DNA from: Epithemia pelagica
Lineage: Eukaryota; Bacillariophyta; Bacillariophyceae; Surirellales; Surirellaceae
NCBI GenBank assembly: GCA_946965045.2
Contig: OX337239.1
Coordinates: 1,364,001 to 1,428,000 of the forward strand
Reading direction: 5' to 3'
DNA length: 64,000 nucleotides
Part shown: in pieces, positions 22,858-33,500 of the stretch
Layout: the number at the start of each line of letters is the position of its first letter
Position numbering within the stretch: the first letter of the stretch is position 1
Made by a program: the position numbers and the translations under genes
The notes under the pieces: generated by a model
What the model was told of the DNA's origin: nothing
What the model saw: the letters and a program-made list of their open reading frames with translations, nothing else
Databases searched by the model: none

Positions 22858-23266
22858 AAGACTCTGGTTCGAAAGGAAAAGCTATGGCACAATGGGCCTG
22901 GGAAGGTCGTGAAATATCTGGATCAAAGTTGATCCGCCCATAAGAGACACAAATGGTCTCATACTAGTCTCGAGAATTATCCAACCTGCAACGGGGAATG
23001 GACCGGACTAGTATAGAGGTGCGGTCTGCGTATGCGCGCACCTTGGGCAATGGCGGACGCGCCACTCTTTGCCGTTGAAAAGAAAAGCCTGCCATGCGAC
23101 CAAGCGTTTATGACACATATGTGACGCTGGACGATGACGAATGCAGCTGTGCACGCTTTCTACCTTTTGGATCGCCAGTGTGAGATCGGGAAATGAGTGA
23201 GGCATCACACTTCCGAATACTTGAAAGTCTGAAAGAGTCCGAAAGAGAGAAGAAAGATCGAGCACC

Positions 23267-24763
23267 ATGGCTATGCCTGCACCTCCAGCTCCTCCAACTG
23301 CACAAGAATTGCTTGATGAGTTGAATGGTTACTTGCAGAATACGTTATTGATTGGACAGCAGAATGTAAGAGATGCCTTGAATGCTCAGGGCTTGATCTC
23401 AGTTAGCGATTTCGAAGGCCTTACAGAGGAGGACATCGCTGAAATCTGCTCTAATGCAAGGAAGCCAGGTGGGACAATCAACAATCCTGCTTATGACGTG
23501 GCAAATCCAGTGGCCGGTGTACCTGCAACGATTACCAATCCAGGCGTCTTAGTTGGCCATGTAATCGAGAAAAGACTTAAGATGTTACGCTACTATGTGC
23601 ATCATCTAAAGAAGATCTCGAGGAAGTTTGACCCGGCAGCTGCACATGCTTCTTTGCAGAAGTTACAAGACCTCTATCGTTTCAAAACAAGCGAGGAGGA
23701 GTATGACAACGATATCGAGCTCCCTGAACGCTTGACCTCGGTTGATAACATCCGGACTGTGTTAGAGGATCTCGACGATTATTTCGAAAGGAAGAGAGGA
23801 TGCACAGGAATCCCTCTAGCCGCTTATACGAGGACGATCCAGGCAATCCCTGAAGTTGATGTGGACCCAGGATTTGGCACCCCAAGCATTATCAGGGAAC
23901 TGATCCGACGTGCGCCACATGCTGGCCCCACTGCTTTGACGGACAACGAGGCAGTTTGGGATGCTGTTCGACATGTAACCCACGATGGGCCGGGTTGGGG
24001 TTGGGTCCAAGCCTTCAGTAGATCCAGGAATGGCCGCCAAGCGTATTTGGCTCTCAGAAGCCACTACTTTGGCGACGCTTACCAAACAAGGTTGAGGGCT
24101 AAAGCAGATCAAATCCTCGAAACGAACTACTATGATGGTACCAAAAGAAACTTCACTTATGAAAGGTACATTGAGACTCTGCAGAGAGCATTTGCTGACT
24201 TGGAATCCACTGGAGAATTCGTCAGTCATGAAAGGAAAGTCCGTATCTTAATGACAGGAGTGCACGATCCTAGATTGGAAAGTGCCAAGAACACAATATT
24301 GGCTACTCCGGATCTGCGTGTCACTTTCGAATCGGCATCCAACTACCTTGCTGAAGTATTGGATAATAAGGTATCGTACAGTGCTACGACCCGTAAGGCA
24401 CGAATTTCAGCGGTCCATGTTAACAAGAAGAAACAGAATGGCCATGGCAATGGCAACAAAGGAAAGGGGAACGATGATTCTACAGAATTCAACCCCAACA
24501 AGTATTACCCTTTCCGCAAATGGATCAAGTTAACAAAAGAGCAACAAGCTATGGTCCGGGCAGCACGAGACTCCCAGAACAGTAGTACCAAGAAAAGGAC
24601 CGCCTCGGCTGTTAAGACAGGGAAAGGCAAGAAAAGAAAGAATGAAAGCAATTCCACCACGACGACTGAAGATTCTTCCTGCAGTGATTGTGAAGAAGAG
24701 AACAAAACCTCTGGAATCGGTGCAATCATGAGTCGTAGAAAGAAAGTAAAGGACCAAATCTGA
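23267..24763 (+). CDS. gag: Gag protein of the copia element
   Basis: 498 residues from the ATG at 23267 to a TGA. Proline/alanine-rich N-terminus, helical capsid-like middle (residues about 90-380) and a very basic, low-complexity C-terminal tail (KKKQNGHGNGNKGKGN and KTGKGKKRKN) that would bind RNA. I see no CCHC knuckle, though CSDCEEE occurs near the end. It forms the particle that packages element RNA. Pol lies in the same frame only five codons beyond the stop. Confidence 0.9.
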   Translation: MAMPAPPAPPTAQELLDELNGYLQNTLLIGQQNVRDALNAQGLISVSDFEGLTEEDIAEICSNARKPGGTINNPAYDVANPVAGVPATITNPGVLVGHVIEKRLKMLRYYVHHLKKISRKFDPAAAHASLQKLQDLYRFKTSEEEYDNDIELPERLTSVDNIRTVLEDLDDYFERKRGCTGIPLAAYTRTIQAIPEVDVDPGFGTPSIIRELIRRAPHAGPTALTDNEAVWDAVRHVTHDGPGWGWVQAFSRSRNGRQAYLALRSHYFGDAYQTRLRAKADQILETNYYDGTKRNFTYERYIETLQRAFADLESTGEFVSHERKVRILMTGVHDPRLESAKNTILATPDLRVTFESASNYLAEVLDNKVSYSATTRKARISAVHVNKKKQNGHGNGNKGKGNDDSTEFNPNKYYPFRKWIKLTKEQQAMVRAARDSQNSSTKKRTASAVKTGKGKKRKNESNSTTTTEDSSCSDCEEENKTSGIGAIMSRRKKVKDQI

Positions 24764-24775
24764 CGGTCCATCAGC

Positions 24776-27700
24776 ATGCTCTCCAAAGACCTGGAAGTAG
24801 CAACATCCACCTGTGAGCTCGACAGTCATGCCGACACGTGTTGTCTTGGCAGTATCTGTTTAAAACTCTACGAGACGGACAAGGCAGAAGTGAGCGGCTT
24901 CACCAACACGCTCGGCAGTATCAAAGAAACCCCAATCATCACAGGGGTAGTTGCATACGATGATCCTGTTTCAGGAGAAACGTACCTTCTGTACTTTCAC
25001 CAGTCATTGCATCTTCCCATGATGGACAAATGCCTTCTCAACCCTAATCAAATGAGGGATGCAGGCATCGTGGTGAATGATGTTCCTTTGAAGTACTTGA
25101 AAGAGGAACAAAGAGAAGCAACTTCTCATTCAATTGTTGCTCCAATAGACGGACAAAGCGAGAACCTCATTATTCCCTTCAATCTTGTGGGAGTCATGAG
25201 TAGTTTCACCGTAAGGAAACCAACATGGGACGAGATAAAAGAAGTCGATCCGTCCAATAGAATCCACATGACGAATGAAAACCCAGAATGGAGTCCGAAT
25301 GACTCAACAGATGATGTTGATGAAAGTAAACTCCGGATTGACTTGGGTAGTAATTCGATCAGAAAGAAAGAACCAAGAAATTTACACCAACGAATGGCAC
25401 GGATGGTCCGTGTGAATACAAGGACGATAGCTGACATCCGTCATCGTCGAAAGGGGACCATTGACCCCATAACTCTGTCAACAAGATGGGGAATAGGAAT
25501 CCCAACAGCTGAAAAGACTTGTGCTGCGACGACTCAATTGGGGATCCGTGACTTCTCAGAGTCAATTGGCAGCAGAAGGTTGAAACATACCTCGTATCAA
25601 CTCAAGCACAGGAGGCTAAGAGCAGATGTTTACACCGACACTCTCTTTTCGGACATAAAGTCCCTCGGCCAGAATACCTGTGGGCAGATTTATGCCACCG
25701 AATTTGGCTGGGTACAATTTTACCCAATGCAAAAGAAGAAAGATGCTCATCGTACGTTGGAACAAGTCTTTAATGACTTTGGAGTTTTCAACAGTGTCAT
25801 CCCCGACAATGCGCCGGAGTTGACCAGTGGTACGTTTCGGAAGACCGCCCATAAGTTTGGTTGTCGCATAAGGCCCATAGAGGCATGGACACCAAATCAA
25901 AATTTAGCGGAGGCCAACATCAGAGAATTAAAGCGCATGTACAGGCGAGAAATGAGGAGAACAAATTGCCCTGGAGTTCTTTGGGACCATTGTCTCGAAC
26001 TAATGGCACGGAGAAGGTCGCACACTGTGTTGACATCCAGTCCGTATGATGAAGGCCCACCAATGAAGGTCCTGACTGGTGACACACCAGACATTTCGCA
26101 TTTAGTGGAGCATCGATGGTATGACCCCGTTTGGTATTCGAATCCCGGATTCGAAGGCAGGAAACTGGGAAGATGGTTAGGCCCGAGCCACAGTGTAGGG
26201 CAAGCCATGAGTTCAAAAATACTCACCGCAAAAGGGAAGATCGTGCACAGAACATCTGTCTGGCCGTTGTCCATAGAAAAATCACATGATGAGACATTCG
26301 CAGCTCAGAAGGACCAGTTTGACGACTCCCTAAGAGAGGCACTGGGAGCACGAATGGAAGGTCTACCACCAGATGAAGACGACGACCCAGATGAATATGA
26401 CACCACAACTCCGCATTATGAACCCTATGAAGACGACGAGCAAGGGGACGTTAGAAAGCCCGAGATGGATGAGCACAAGGTGGACTCATATGACAAGTTG
26501 ATTTCTGCCAAGGTAATGCTTCCACTCGGTGATTCCCTGAGGGCCGGTCAAGTTAAAAGGAGAAAGCGGGATGCGAGTGGTAATTTGGTTGGTCGTGCAT
26601 CCACGAATCCTTACCTCGATACCTCCATGTATGAGGTAGAATTCCAAGATGGGCATGTAGAGGCTTATGCAGCCAATATCATTGCCGAGAACATATACGA
26701 ACAATTAGACGACGAGGGCAATCGTTATCGTCTCATTGATCAAATAATTGATCATAAGAAAGATGCTCGTGCAATCCCCTTGTCGGACAGCACAATCACT
26801 TTAAATGGGCGCGAACACAAGAAAAGAACGACAAGAGGATGGTCGCTCTGTGTTCAATGGCGCGATGGCTCAACAAGTTGGGAACTCTTGAAGGACCTAA
26901 AGGAATCAAACCCTCTTGAGGTCGCAGAGTATGCGGTTGCCAATATGATCGACAAAGAACCCGCTTTTGCATGGTGGGTCGGGTTCACATTGAAAAGAAG
27001 AGACCGACTCATTAAAGCTGCCAAAACAACAAGGTACATGAGAAAATGGCAAAAGTATGGGATAGAAATCCCGAAGACGGTCGAGAGAGCATTGCAAATC
27101 GATAAGGAGACAGGTACTGACTTTTGGGCGAAAGCACTCCGTCTCGAAATGTCGAAGATAGTACCAGCAGTGAAGATCTTGGACGAGGGAGTCCCACATC
27201 CCGTGGGTCATCAGATCATTCCATGTCACATCGTTTTTGATGTTAAAATGGACTTCACCAGGAAGGCCAGGTTCGTCGCAGGAGGCCATAAGACTCAGGA
27301 ACCTGAGACCCCAACTTATGCGAGCGTTGTGTCAAGGGAAAGCGTCAGAATTGGCTTCCTCTTAGCCGCTCTGAATGGTATTGACGTGATTGCTGCAGAC
27401 ATCGCTGGAGCTTACTTGAATGCTCCATGCCATGAAAGGATTTGCATGAAATGTGGATTAGAGTTTGGCAAAGAATTTGAAGGCCGTTTTGCCATCATTA
27501 CCAAAGCATTATATGGCTTAAAAACGAGCGCATTCGCCTGGAGAGAACACCTGTCCACAACGTTGCAGGAGTCACTTGGGTTTCAAGCCTGTAGGGCAGA
27601 CCCCGACGTCTACATGCGTCCGTCAACAAAATCGGATGGTACAAAGTATTATGAACTGGTATTCATATACATTGATGATGTACTCATGATTTCGAACCAA

Positions 27701-28747
27701 GGGAAAGAGATCTTGAACATGTTGGATCAGCATTATTTGCTGAAACCTGATTCGGTCGGCCCTCCTAAAATATATCTCGGCAACCAGGTGGAGACGTTTG
27801 ACATCGACAACGATAGTTCGAAGCGTTGTTGGGCTTTAAGCTCCAGGAGATACGCCAAAGAAGCGATCAGGAATGTTCAAACATGGATGGATGGTCGAGG
27901 GATGCAACTCAAGACGAGGACATCCGGCGTCTTACCTTCTAATTATCGTCCAGAATTGGACACGAGTTCCTACTGTGACCCTGATTGGATGAACTTCTAT
28001 CAGCAACAGATCGGTGTTTTAAGATGGTTAGTTGAGCTCGGCCGTATAGACATCACGGCGGAAGTATCAATGCTGGCAGCGTTCTTGGCTGCACCAAGAG
28101 AAGGTCATGTGCACGCTATGCTACATATATTCGCGTACATCAATACACACGATCGGTCAAGGTTGGTACTGGACCCAGAGTACATCACTCATGGGGAAGA
28201 ACCTTCAGCGGATTGGACAGGGTTTTATCCAGACTCTAAAGAGGAGATTCCCCCTGATGCACCAGAACCGCTCGGCAAGGCAGTACAAATGACCGCTTTC
28301 GTCGATTCAGATCATGCTGGCGATTTAGTCACAAGGAGATCAAGAACAGGAGTGTTGATCTTCTTGAACAGAGCTCCCATCAATTGGTACAGTAAAAAGC
28401 AGACGAGCGTAGAAACATCTACATTTGGGTCTGAGTTCATGGCCTTGAAAGTTGGTGTGGAGATGATTAAAGGACTCCGATACAAATTAAGGATGATGGG
28501 TGTCCCATTGGAGGGGCATACCCATATCAGAGTCGACAACATGTCAGTTGTCCAGAACAGTTCAAGGCCCGAGTCAGTACTGCGAAAGAAGTCCAATGCG
28601 ATAGCATATCATTTTGTTCGTGAGAATGTGGCGAATGGTACTTGTCGTATTGCTTATGAACCTTCTCGTACTAACCTTGCAGATCTTTTAACCAAGATTC
28701 AGACAGGAACGGAAAGGACTCGTTTGGCATCAATGATATTGTTCTAA
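24776..28747 (+). CDS. pol: Pol polyprotein of the copia element
   Basis: 1323 residues from the first ATG. Protease active site in ELDSHADTC (residues 14-22), with DSH in place of the more usual DSG. Integrase core with YTDTLFSD (about 285), PDNAPEL (about 342) and NLAEANIREL (about 375) as the D,D,E residues. A linker rich in acid residues. Reverse transcriptase with YIDDVL (about 965). RNase H beginning FVDSDHAGD (about 1175). All domains are open and intact, so the element may be active. No Gag-Pol fusion start other than read-through of the gag stop is visible; independent initiation at 24776 is the alternative. Confidence 0.93.
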   Translation: MLSKDLEVATSTCELDSHADTCCLGSICLKLYETDKAEVSGFTNTLGSIKETPIITGVVAYDDPVSGETYLLYFHQSLHLPMMDKCLLNPNQMRDAGIVVNDVPLKYLKEEQREATSHSIVAPIDGQSENLIIPFNLVGVMSSFTVRKPTWDEIKEVDPSNRIHMTNENPEWSPNDSTDDVDESKLRIDLGSNSIRKKEPRNLHQRMARMVRVNTRTIADIRHRRKGTIDPITLSTRWGIGIPTAEKTCAATTQLGIRDFSESIGSRRLKHTSYQLKHRRLRADVYTDTLFSDIKSLGQNTCGQIYATEFGWVQFYPMQKKKDAHRTLEQVFNDFGVFNSVIPDNAPELTSGTFRKTAHKFGCRIRPIEAWTPNQNLAEANIRELKRMYRREMRRTNCPGVLWDHCLELMARRRSHTVLTSSPYDEGPPMKVLTGDTPDISHLVEHRWYDPVWYSNPGFEGRKLGRWLGPSHSVGQAMSSKILTAKGKIVHRTSVWPLSIEKSHDETFAAQKDQFDDSLREALGARMEGLPPDEDDDPDEYDTTTPHYEPYEDDEQGDVRKPEMDEHKVDSYDKLISAKVMLPLGDSLRAGQVKRRKRDASGNLVGRASTNPYLDTSMYEVEFQDGHVEAYAANIIAENIYEQLDDEGNRYRLIDQIIDHKKDARAIPLSDSTITLNGREHKKRTTRGWSLCVQWRDGSTSWELLKDLKESNPLEVAEYAVANMIDKEPAFAWWVGFTLKRRDRLIKAAKTTRYMRKWQKYGIEIPKTVERALQIDKETGTDFWAKALRLEMSKIVPAVKILDEGVPHPVGHQIIPCHIVFDVKMDFTRKARFVAGGHKTQEPETPTYASVVSRESVRIGFLLAALNGIDVIAADIAGAYLNAPCHERICMKCGLEFGKEFEGRFAIITKALYGLKTSAFAWREHLSTTLQESLGFQACRADPDVYMRPSTKSDGTKYYELVFIYIDDVLMISNQGKEILNMLDQHYLLKPDSVGPPKIYLGNQVETFDIDNDSSKRCWALSSRRYAKEAIRNVQTWMDGRGMQLKTRTSGVLPSNYRPELDTSSYCDPDWMNFYQQQIGVLRWLVELGRIDITAEVSMLAAFLAAPREGHVHAMLHIFAYINTHDRSRLVLDPEYITHGEEPSADWTGFYPDSKEEIPPDAPEPLGKAVQMTAFVDSDHAGDLVTRRSRTGVLIFLNRAPINWYSKKQTSVETSTFGSEFMALKVGVEMIKGLRYKLRMMGVPLEGHTHIRVDNMSVVQNSSRPESVLRKKSNAIAYHFVRENVANGTCRIAYEPSRTNLADLLTKIQTGTERTRLASMILF

Positions 28748-28893
28748 GTGCGTTTCCCGCCGACGTGTCGGGTTTGGGTACGTCCTGCACTCATTGTGAA
28801 TGGGCTTTAAGCAGGTTATGAAGGAATGGAATGGTGAAATTGGGTATAGAGACACGATTACCCTAGCAAATAGCCAGTAAATCGCGAGGGGAC

Positions 28894-29015
28894 CAAGAAA
28901 TGGTCGCGGTATTGTCGCGAGAATGGGCGAGATTTTAGCGAGACATAGTCCTCTAGGTTAGAGGCTCCTAATAGTCACTCTTTTGATTTTGAGACACTAT
29001 CATGACCGTAATTTG
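28894..29015 (+). repeat. 3' LTR
   Basis: Identical over 122 bp to the 5' LTR; preceded by a purine-rich tract and followed by AATG of the target duplication. Confidence 0.85.
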
Positions 29016-29599
29016 AATGTACATGGATTTGGTAGGAGTAATGCGGTCCATAAACAGAAACGAGTCCCTACAAGACTGATACAGGTGAAAACAGAATGAT
29101 TTGGCCGCTGAAAGTGTCAAGCTTTTCGAACAAAATGTCCTGAACTCGGATGCAATGGCCGGTGTTCTACTTCCCAACCAGAAATCTGTCCCTAGCATCG
29201 GACTCACTTCGAGTATGGCAACTAATGGTTATAATTCAACGGCATTCGGTACTGTCAGATGCTACTGAAACGTGAGTCATGAGGGGAGCATTGGCGACGG
29301 GCTCGCTCGATCATTGCCAATGATTGGGCCCCGGAGGCTACCTGCAATGGGCAACGAGATACGGGTAAGGGAGTTGATCGTGGTTTCCTTGCATGCATTT
29401 TAATTCGCCCCCAAAATGATAAGCCCAGTAGCCAAAGGAGCTCACAAACTTAAAAGGCGATTATGTTCATTATCTTAGCTACGAGTAGGGGATTCGAATC
29501 TCGTAGGGGTAGCGCAAAAAGAGCAGCACAGCTTGGGGCAGTTTTCGCACCCAAACAGATTGCAACAAAACCCGTCTACAGTGGTAACTGGTAACTGGT
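29016..29599. other. Intergenic, right flank of the copia insertion
   Basis: No supported gene. An inverted pair CGAG...GGATTCGAATC...CTCGT near 29482-29506 looks superficially like a tRNA T-arm, but no acceptor or anticodon arm accompanies it. Confidence 0.4.
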
Positions 29600-30053
29600 A
29601 AGGCCAATCCTTTAGCTCGCAAAACCAAATCGAGATTGCGTGCACGTCAGCATTTTGCGTCACGATTACGTCATATATCCGGGTAAAACAGCATTTCTGG
29701 ATTTGTTCGAACCAATCCAGGACCCCGGATTGGTTCGGGAAATTCATTAGGGATAGTGTTTTACTCATGCTAGTGTAGAGGCCAGCCTACAGTTTCGAAT
29801 ATGTTGGGCGGGCGTTCGACATGATGGGCGGGCGTTCGACTCTAACGGTATTCTCGCTTCCTTAGTACCCACTAGTTTTAGTATTCAATTTTTCTAAGTG
29901 AAGAGTGGGGGAGGATGGGGGTCAGGATGGGGGACAGGTGCGGTCTTTTGGATTTGTTTTGCGAATGCGTAAGGACGGCGTTTAGGCACATTTTCCAAAA
30001 CCAAATCCGGCCCGGCCAGCACGGATTGGTTTTGTTGAGCTAAAGGAATGGCC
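29600..30053. mobile_element. MITE, copy 2, same family as 8827-9267
   Basis: Inverted ends read GGCCAATCCTTTAGCTC (left) and GGCCATTCCTTTAGCTC (right, reversed). An 8-bp direct repeat TAACTGGT flanks it (29592-29599 and 30054-30061), the size typical of hAT elements; TAACTGG also repeats once more on the left. Internal blocks TATCCGGGTA (29676), TTTTAGTATTCAATT (29877) and GCGTAAGGA (29967) match copy 1 in order and spacing. An internal inverted repeat GAACCAATCC...GGATTGGTTC lies at 29709-29736. Confidence 0.8.
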
Positions 30054-30061
30054 TAACTGGT

Positions 30062-30590
30062 TGAGTAAGACAACATCTAACATTGTACCACATTCCAAAA
30101 AGACAACTCATCAGAACACACAAAACACTCACAAACGCATTCCACAACTTCTTGAATTGTGTCATTCGGCACGGCAGGTTTCAATTTCGAAGGAAGTTGA
30201 TGGCTTCTCTCCCATTACTCAACAAACAAATCAAACCAAGTCCGTCCCGTAGTTCGATGCATTGAAAGGAACTACTACTAAAGTGGTAGGTTTCAATGGA
30301 TCGATTTGTTTGAGGGGCCCAGAAGTTTCCCCCGTGGTAGTGCTGTTTGGAACGGCCCAACCAACCATACGCCCCAGCTATGGAAAACGCATGGGAACCT
30401 CTTTATCTCACACTTTTTCCTCCTGTGCTTTCTCTCACTTCTTCATTGGAATGATCCCGCCATTGGATACATTTTCGTTGTCTTCCATCGTTGTCTACCT
30501 TTGACGCACCATGACAACAGTTCGTAGCTTGGACTGACTGCAACAAGACTCGAGAATTTTCTTTTTTAAATCGTGGAAGTCACCTTCAAC
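30062..30590. other. Upstream region of the DUF6824 gene
   Basis: No separate gene. CA/AACA-rich near 30060-30140, then presumably promoter and 5' UTR. Confidence 0.4.
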
Positions 30591-33500
30591 ATGTCAGGTT
30601 CGGCCACGACCATGGTATCTCCTTCGTTTTCCCATCACCAACACCAGCAGCAACATGCAGCACTAGGGCATTCTCCGGTACAACAACAGGCACCACCACA
30701 ATTTCCGTATCACCCAGAAGCTGGTACTCGAACAGAGGGAATGATGACGCACAGTTCTTCTTTGCCATACCTTCCCCCGCCTCAGTCATCAGGATCTGCA
30801 CTTGCACAATCCCATCAAACACAGTCTCCTTCTTCTTCTTCTTCTTTCATGGCAACATCGTCGCACCTGCAACCAATGCCCTATACAGCTGCTACCACTC
30901 CTACCCCTTCAGGTTCCGGTGCGCCCTATGTACTTGGAGGACGAATTCCCAACGTAGTTTCCCAGAGCAGCCCATCCCCTCCTCCCATGATGTCTTCGTC
31001 GTCCTTCTCTGTGCAAGAAAATCAAAATCCTCCACCTGTTGTTCCCCATGATGGACTAGATCAACACAATGAACCAGAAGAGCCCTCTGATTGCATTACC
31101 CGTTTAAGGGAACACGATGTCCTCATGGGGAGAGGTGGAGGGACTAACAACTACATTGGTAATGTCAAATTTCGCAAGTTGGTGCAGCAACACAAGTTAC
31201 GATACCTGGCATGCCCGAAAGTGGATAAACCCAAGGTAGCCAAGGAGGTGGTTTACATTTGGCGCCATCAGCAGAACCCACCCGGCCGGTTTTTGGCCCG
31301 CAAGGAAGAGGATAACAGCGAAGAAGGCGATGACACGGAAGAGAGTGGAAGCGGAAGTGCAGCACATGAATTGGTAGAAGCTGTGGTGGCGGACGACAAG
31401 GACAAGAAGGGTGGCAAAATGACCAAGAAGAGCAAGTCTAGCAAGACGGCCACAAGCGATCCTACTTTGGTAACCACGTCCAGGACAGGGATGGGGCGTG
31501 TTCTTTGGTACGATGTTGGAGACAAGAAAGCTAATGCCAAGGCTTCGCAGTGTTTGCGTGAGCGAACACCGGATGTTGTACCCTATTTGCAACAACTGCG
31601 ACACGAGCAAGATCGTACCACTGAACAGGGAATGATGCGGATCCGACAACATCAACAGCAGCAAGAAAACGAACAGCGTGCTTTTCAGCAGCAGCAGCAG
31701 CAGAAACATAATCACGGGATTGCAGGACCTTTCCTTCAACACTCAGGGGCCAGCAAACAAGAAATGCAATCGTTTCCAAACGGAGGAGGATCCGCCCCCT
31801 CACGTCCTCCACCTCACTCTTTGCAATCCATGATGACTGTGCAATACAACATGCATGGCACCTATTCTCCTTCTACGACAACCCATGATTCAAGAGGAAG
31901 AATGACCATGCGCGATCCACAGAATCAACGACAACCACAGCCATCTCATGGTCTAGGTCCCAGTCAGCCACATTCATCGTCATCATCCATGGGAATTCAT
32001 CCCAGTCTTCTCTCTTCTGAAGCCCGATCGCCTCCTGCAGTTCCGTATGGTTCGAGTACTCCCTCGAATCACCACCATCAGCAGCAACTCCATACATCCT
32101 ATCATGGACCTGACATGTATCACCAAGGACCCCAGGGACGGCATTCTTTTCCACATACTAATACTCAGTTCCGTGGTAGTAGTGAGAATATGATGACTGC
32201 ATCGGGAGATGGAGGCAACGGATATATGCCCGTCTTGAATGGTGATGCTTCCAGCAGCGGACCACCAATGCCTTCAGGAATGTCATATCCCCCTTCTCTC
32301 AACCGACAAGACGATATGTATTTGGATGGTCACACCGGTAGCAGAACTGTCGGTCACAGCCATTCCTCTTCAACCTTGGAAGATGGTGGTGCTCCCCGAA
32401 GTATGCCACATCATCACCGCCATCACCACTCTCCCCATCCTCACCCATCCCACAGTAACATGACCGAAGTGGAGTACCAGCAGCGTTTGTTGATTCTGGA
32501 ACAGCAGCGGCAATTGCAAGAACAGCAAGCTCAGTTGCAGCGCATGCAAGAAGAACAACGCATGAGACAAGATTATCTACAACCAACGCCTGGAAATATG
32601 TCGAGAAATTCCAATGTTGGGAAGAAGGAAGATGAGAACCTAGGAGAGTTCTCGAGACGGGTTCAACCAGAATTGAACAAAGTAACTGGAGAAGCAACAG
32701 CAAGACGGAGAGCATCGGCCACCAACAACTCAAGACAGGGAAGCAATCTTCTTCCCAAAGTTGATTCGCCGGTAGGAGAGACTACATCTACTATACAGGT
32801 TGTGTCTCCTCCGCATAGTTTTCCTCAGCAAGCTCGTCACAAAGATTCTAGTGGCCACAGCAGCGGTACGCCACCCTCATCATCACCTCCACCTCCCATG
32901 GATGCGTACCACTCTCAAGCACCAGCAGCGACGAAAGAACAAGGAGTCGATCAGCTTGATCCAAGTTACGGTAACATGACAGGTGTTGTGTCCAGGTCCA
33001 CGTCATCTTCAGTGTCTTCTTCGTCGTCTTCTCTGGTATCTCCCATGCGTCGTATGCGTGGGAGCGGCAATGCTCGGTCACTCCTGAGTCGCCATCCTGG
33101 AATCATGTCGCCTAACGCTCAAATTAGTGAGCCACCGGACGTCCAACGCCGTGCGGATTTACTCAAGGTTGTGCTGGACACTTCAAAAGCGAAGGAACCT
33201 GAACCAGCCGGCAACCACCAAGGTCCTGAAGAAGCAAATGGCGAACCACAGCATGTGGGCATTGGTAACGAAAGGAACGGAAACCACGAAAATGAGATTC
33301 TGGTAAAGAAGCAACGCAAATCGTCGAGTACACCTCATTGTGACAAGACTACGCCGTCCTCTGCTGCGACACTCTTTCAGAACAAGTCGTTGCTTCATTC
33401 CCAGCAACAAGAGCAACAGGATGCCAAGGCTCTGTTCCGGAAGCGACCGATTCGTTCGGCAATGGTAACCACACACAAACATGGAGTTGAGAACAACGAC

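Larger units (their letters stand above)
22723..29015 (+). mobile_element. Complete Ty1/copia LTR retrotransposon (CoDi-like)
   Basis: Two identical LTRs of about 122 bp bound a 6.3-kb element with gag (23267-24763) and pol (24776-28747). The order protease, integrase, reverse transcriptase, RNase H is that of Ty1/copia. A primer-binding site follows the 5' LTR, and a purine-rich GCGAGGGGA precedes the 3' LTR. GAATG (22718-22722 and 29015-29019) is a likely 5-bp target duplication. The LTR identity and open frames point to a recent insertion. Confidence 0.92.

Noticed and set aside
29482-29506. Possible tRNA T-arm around GGATTCGAATC
   Set aside because: No matching acceptor stem, D-arm or anticodon loop at proper distances.
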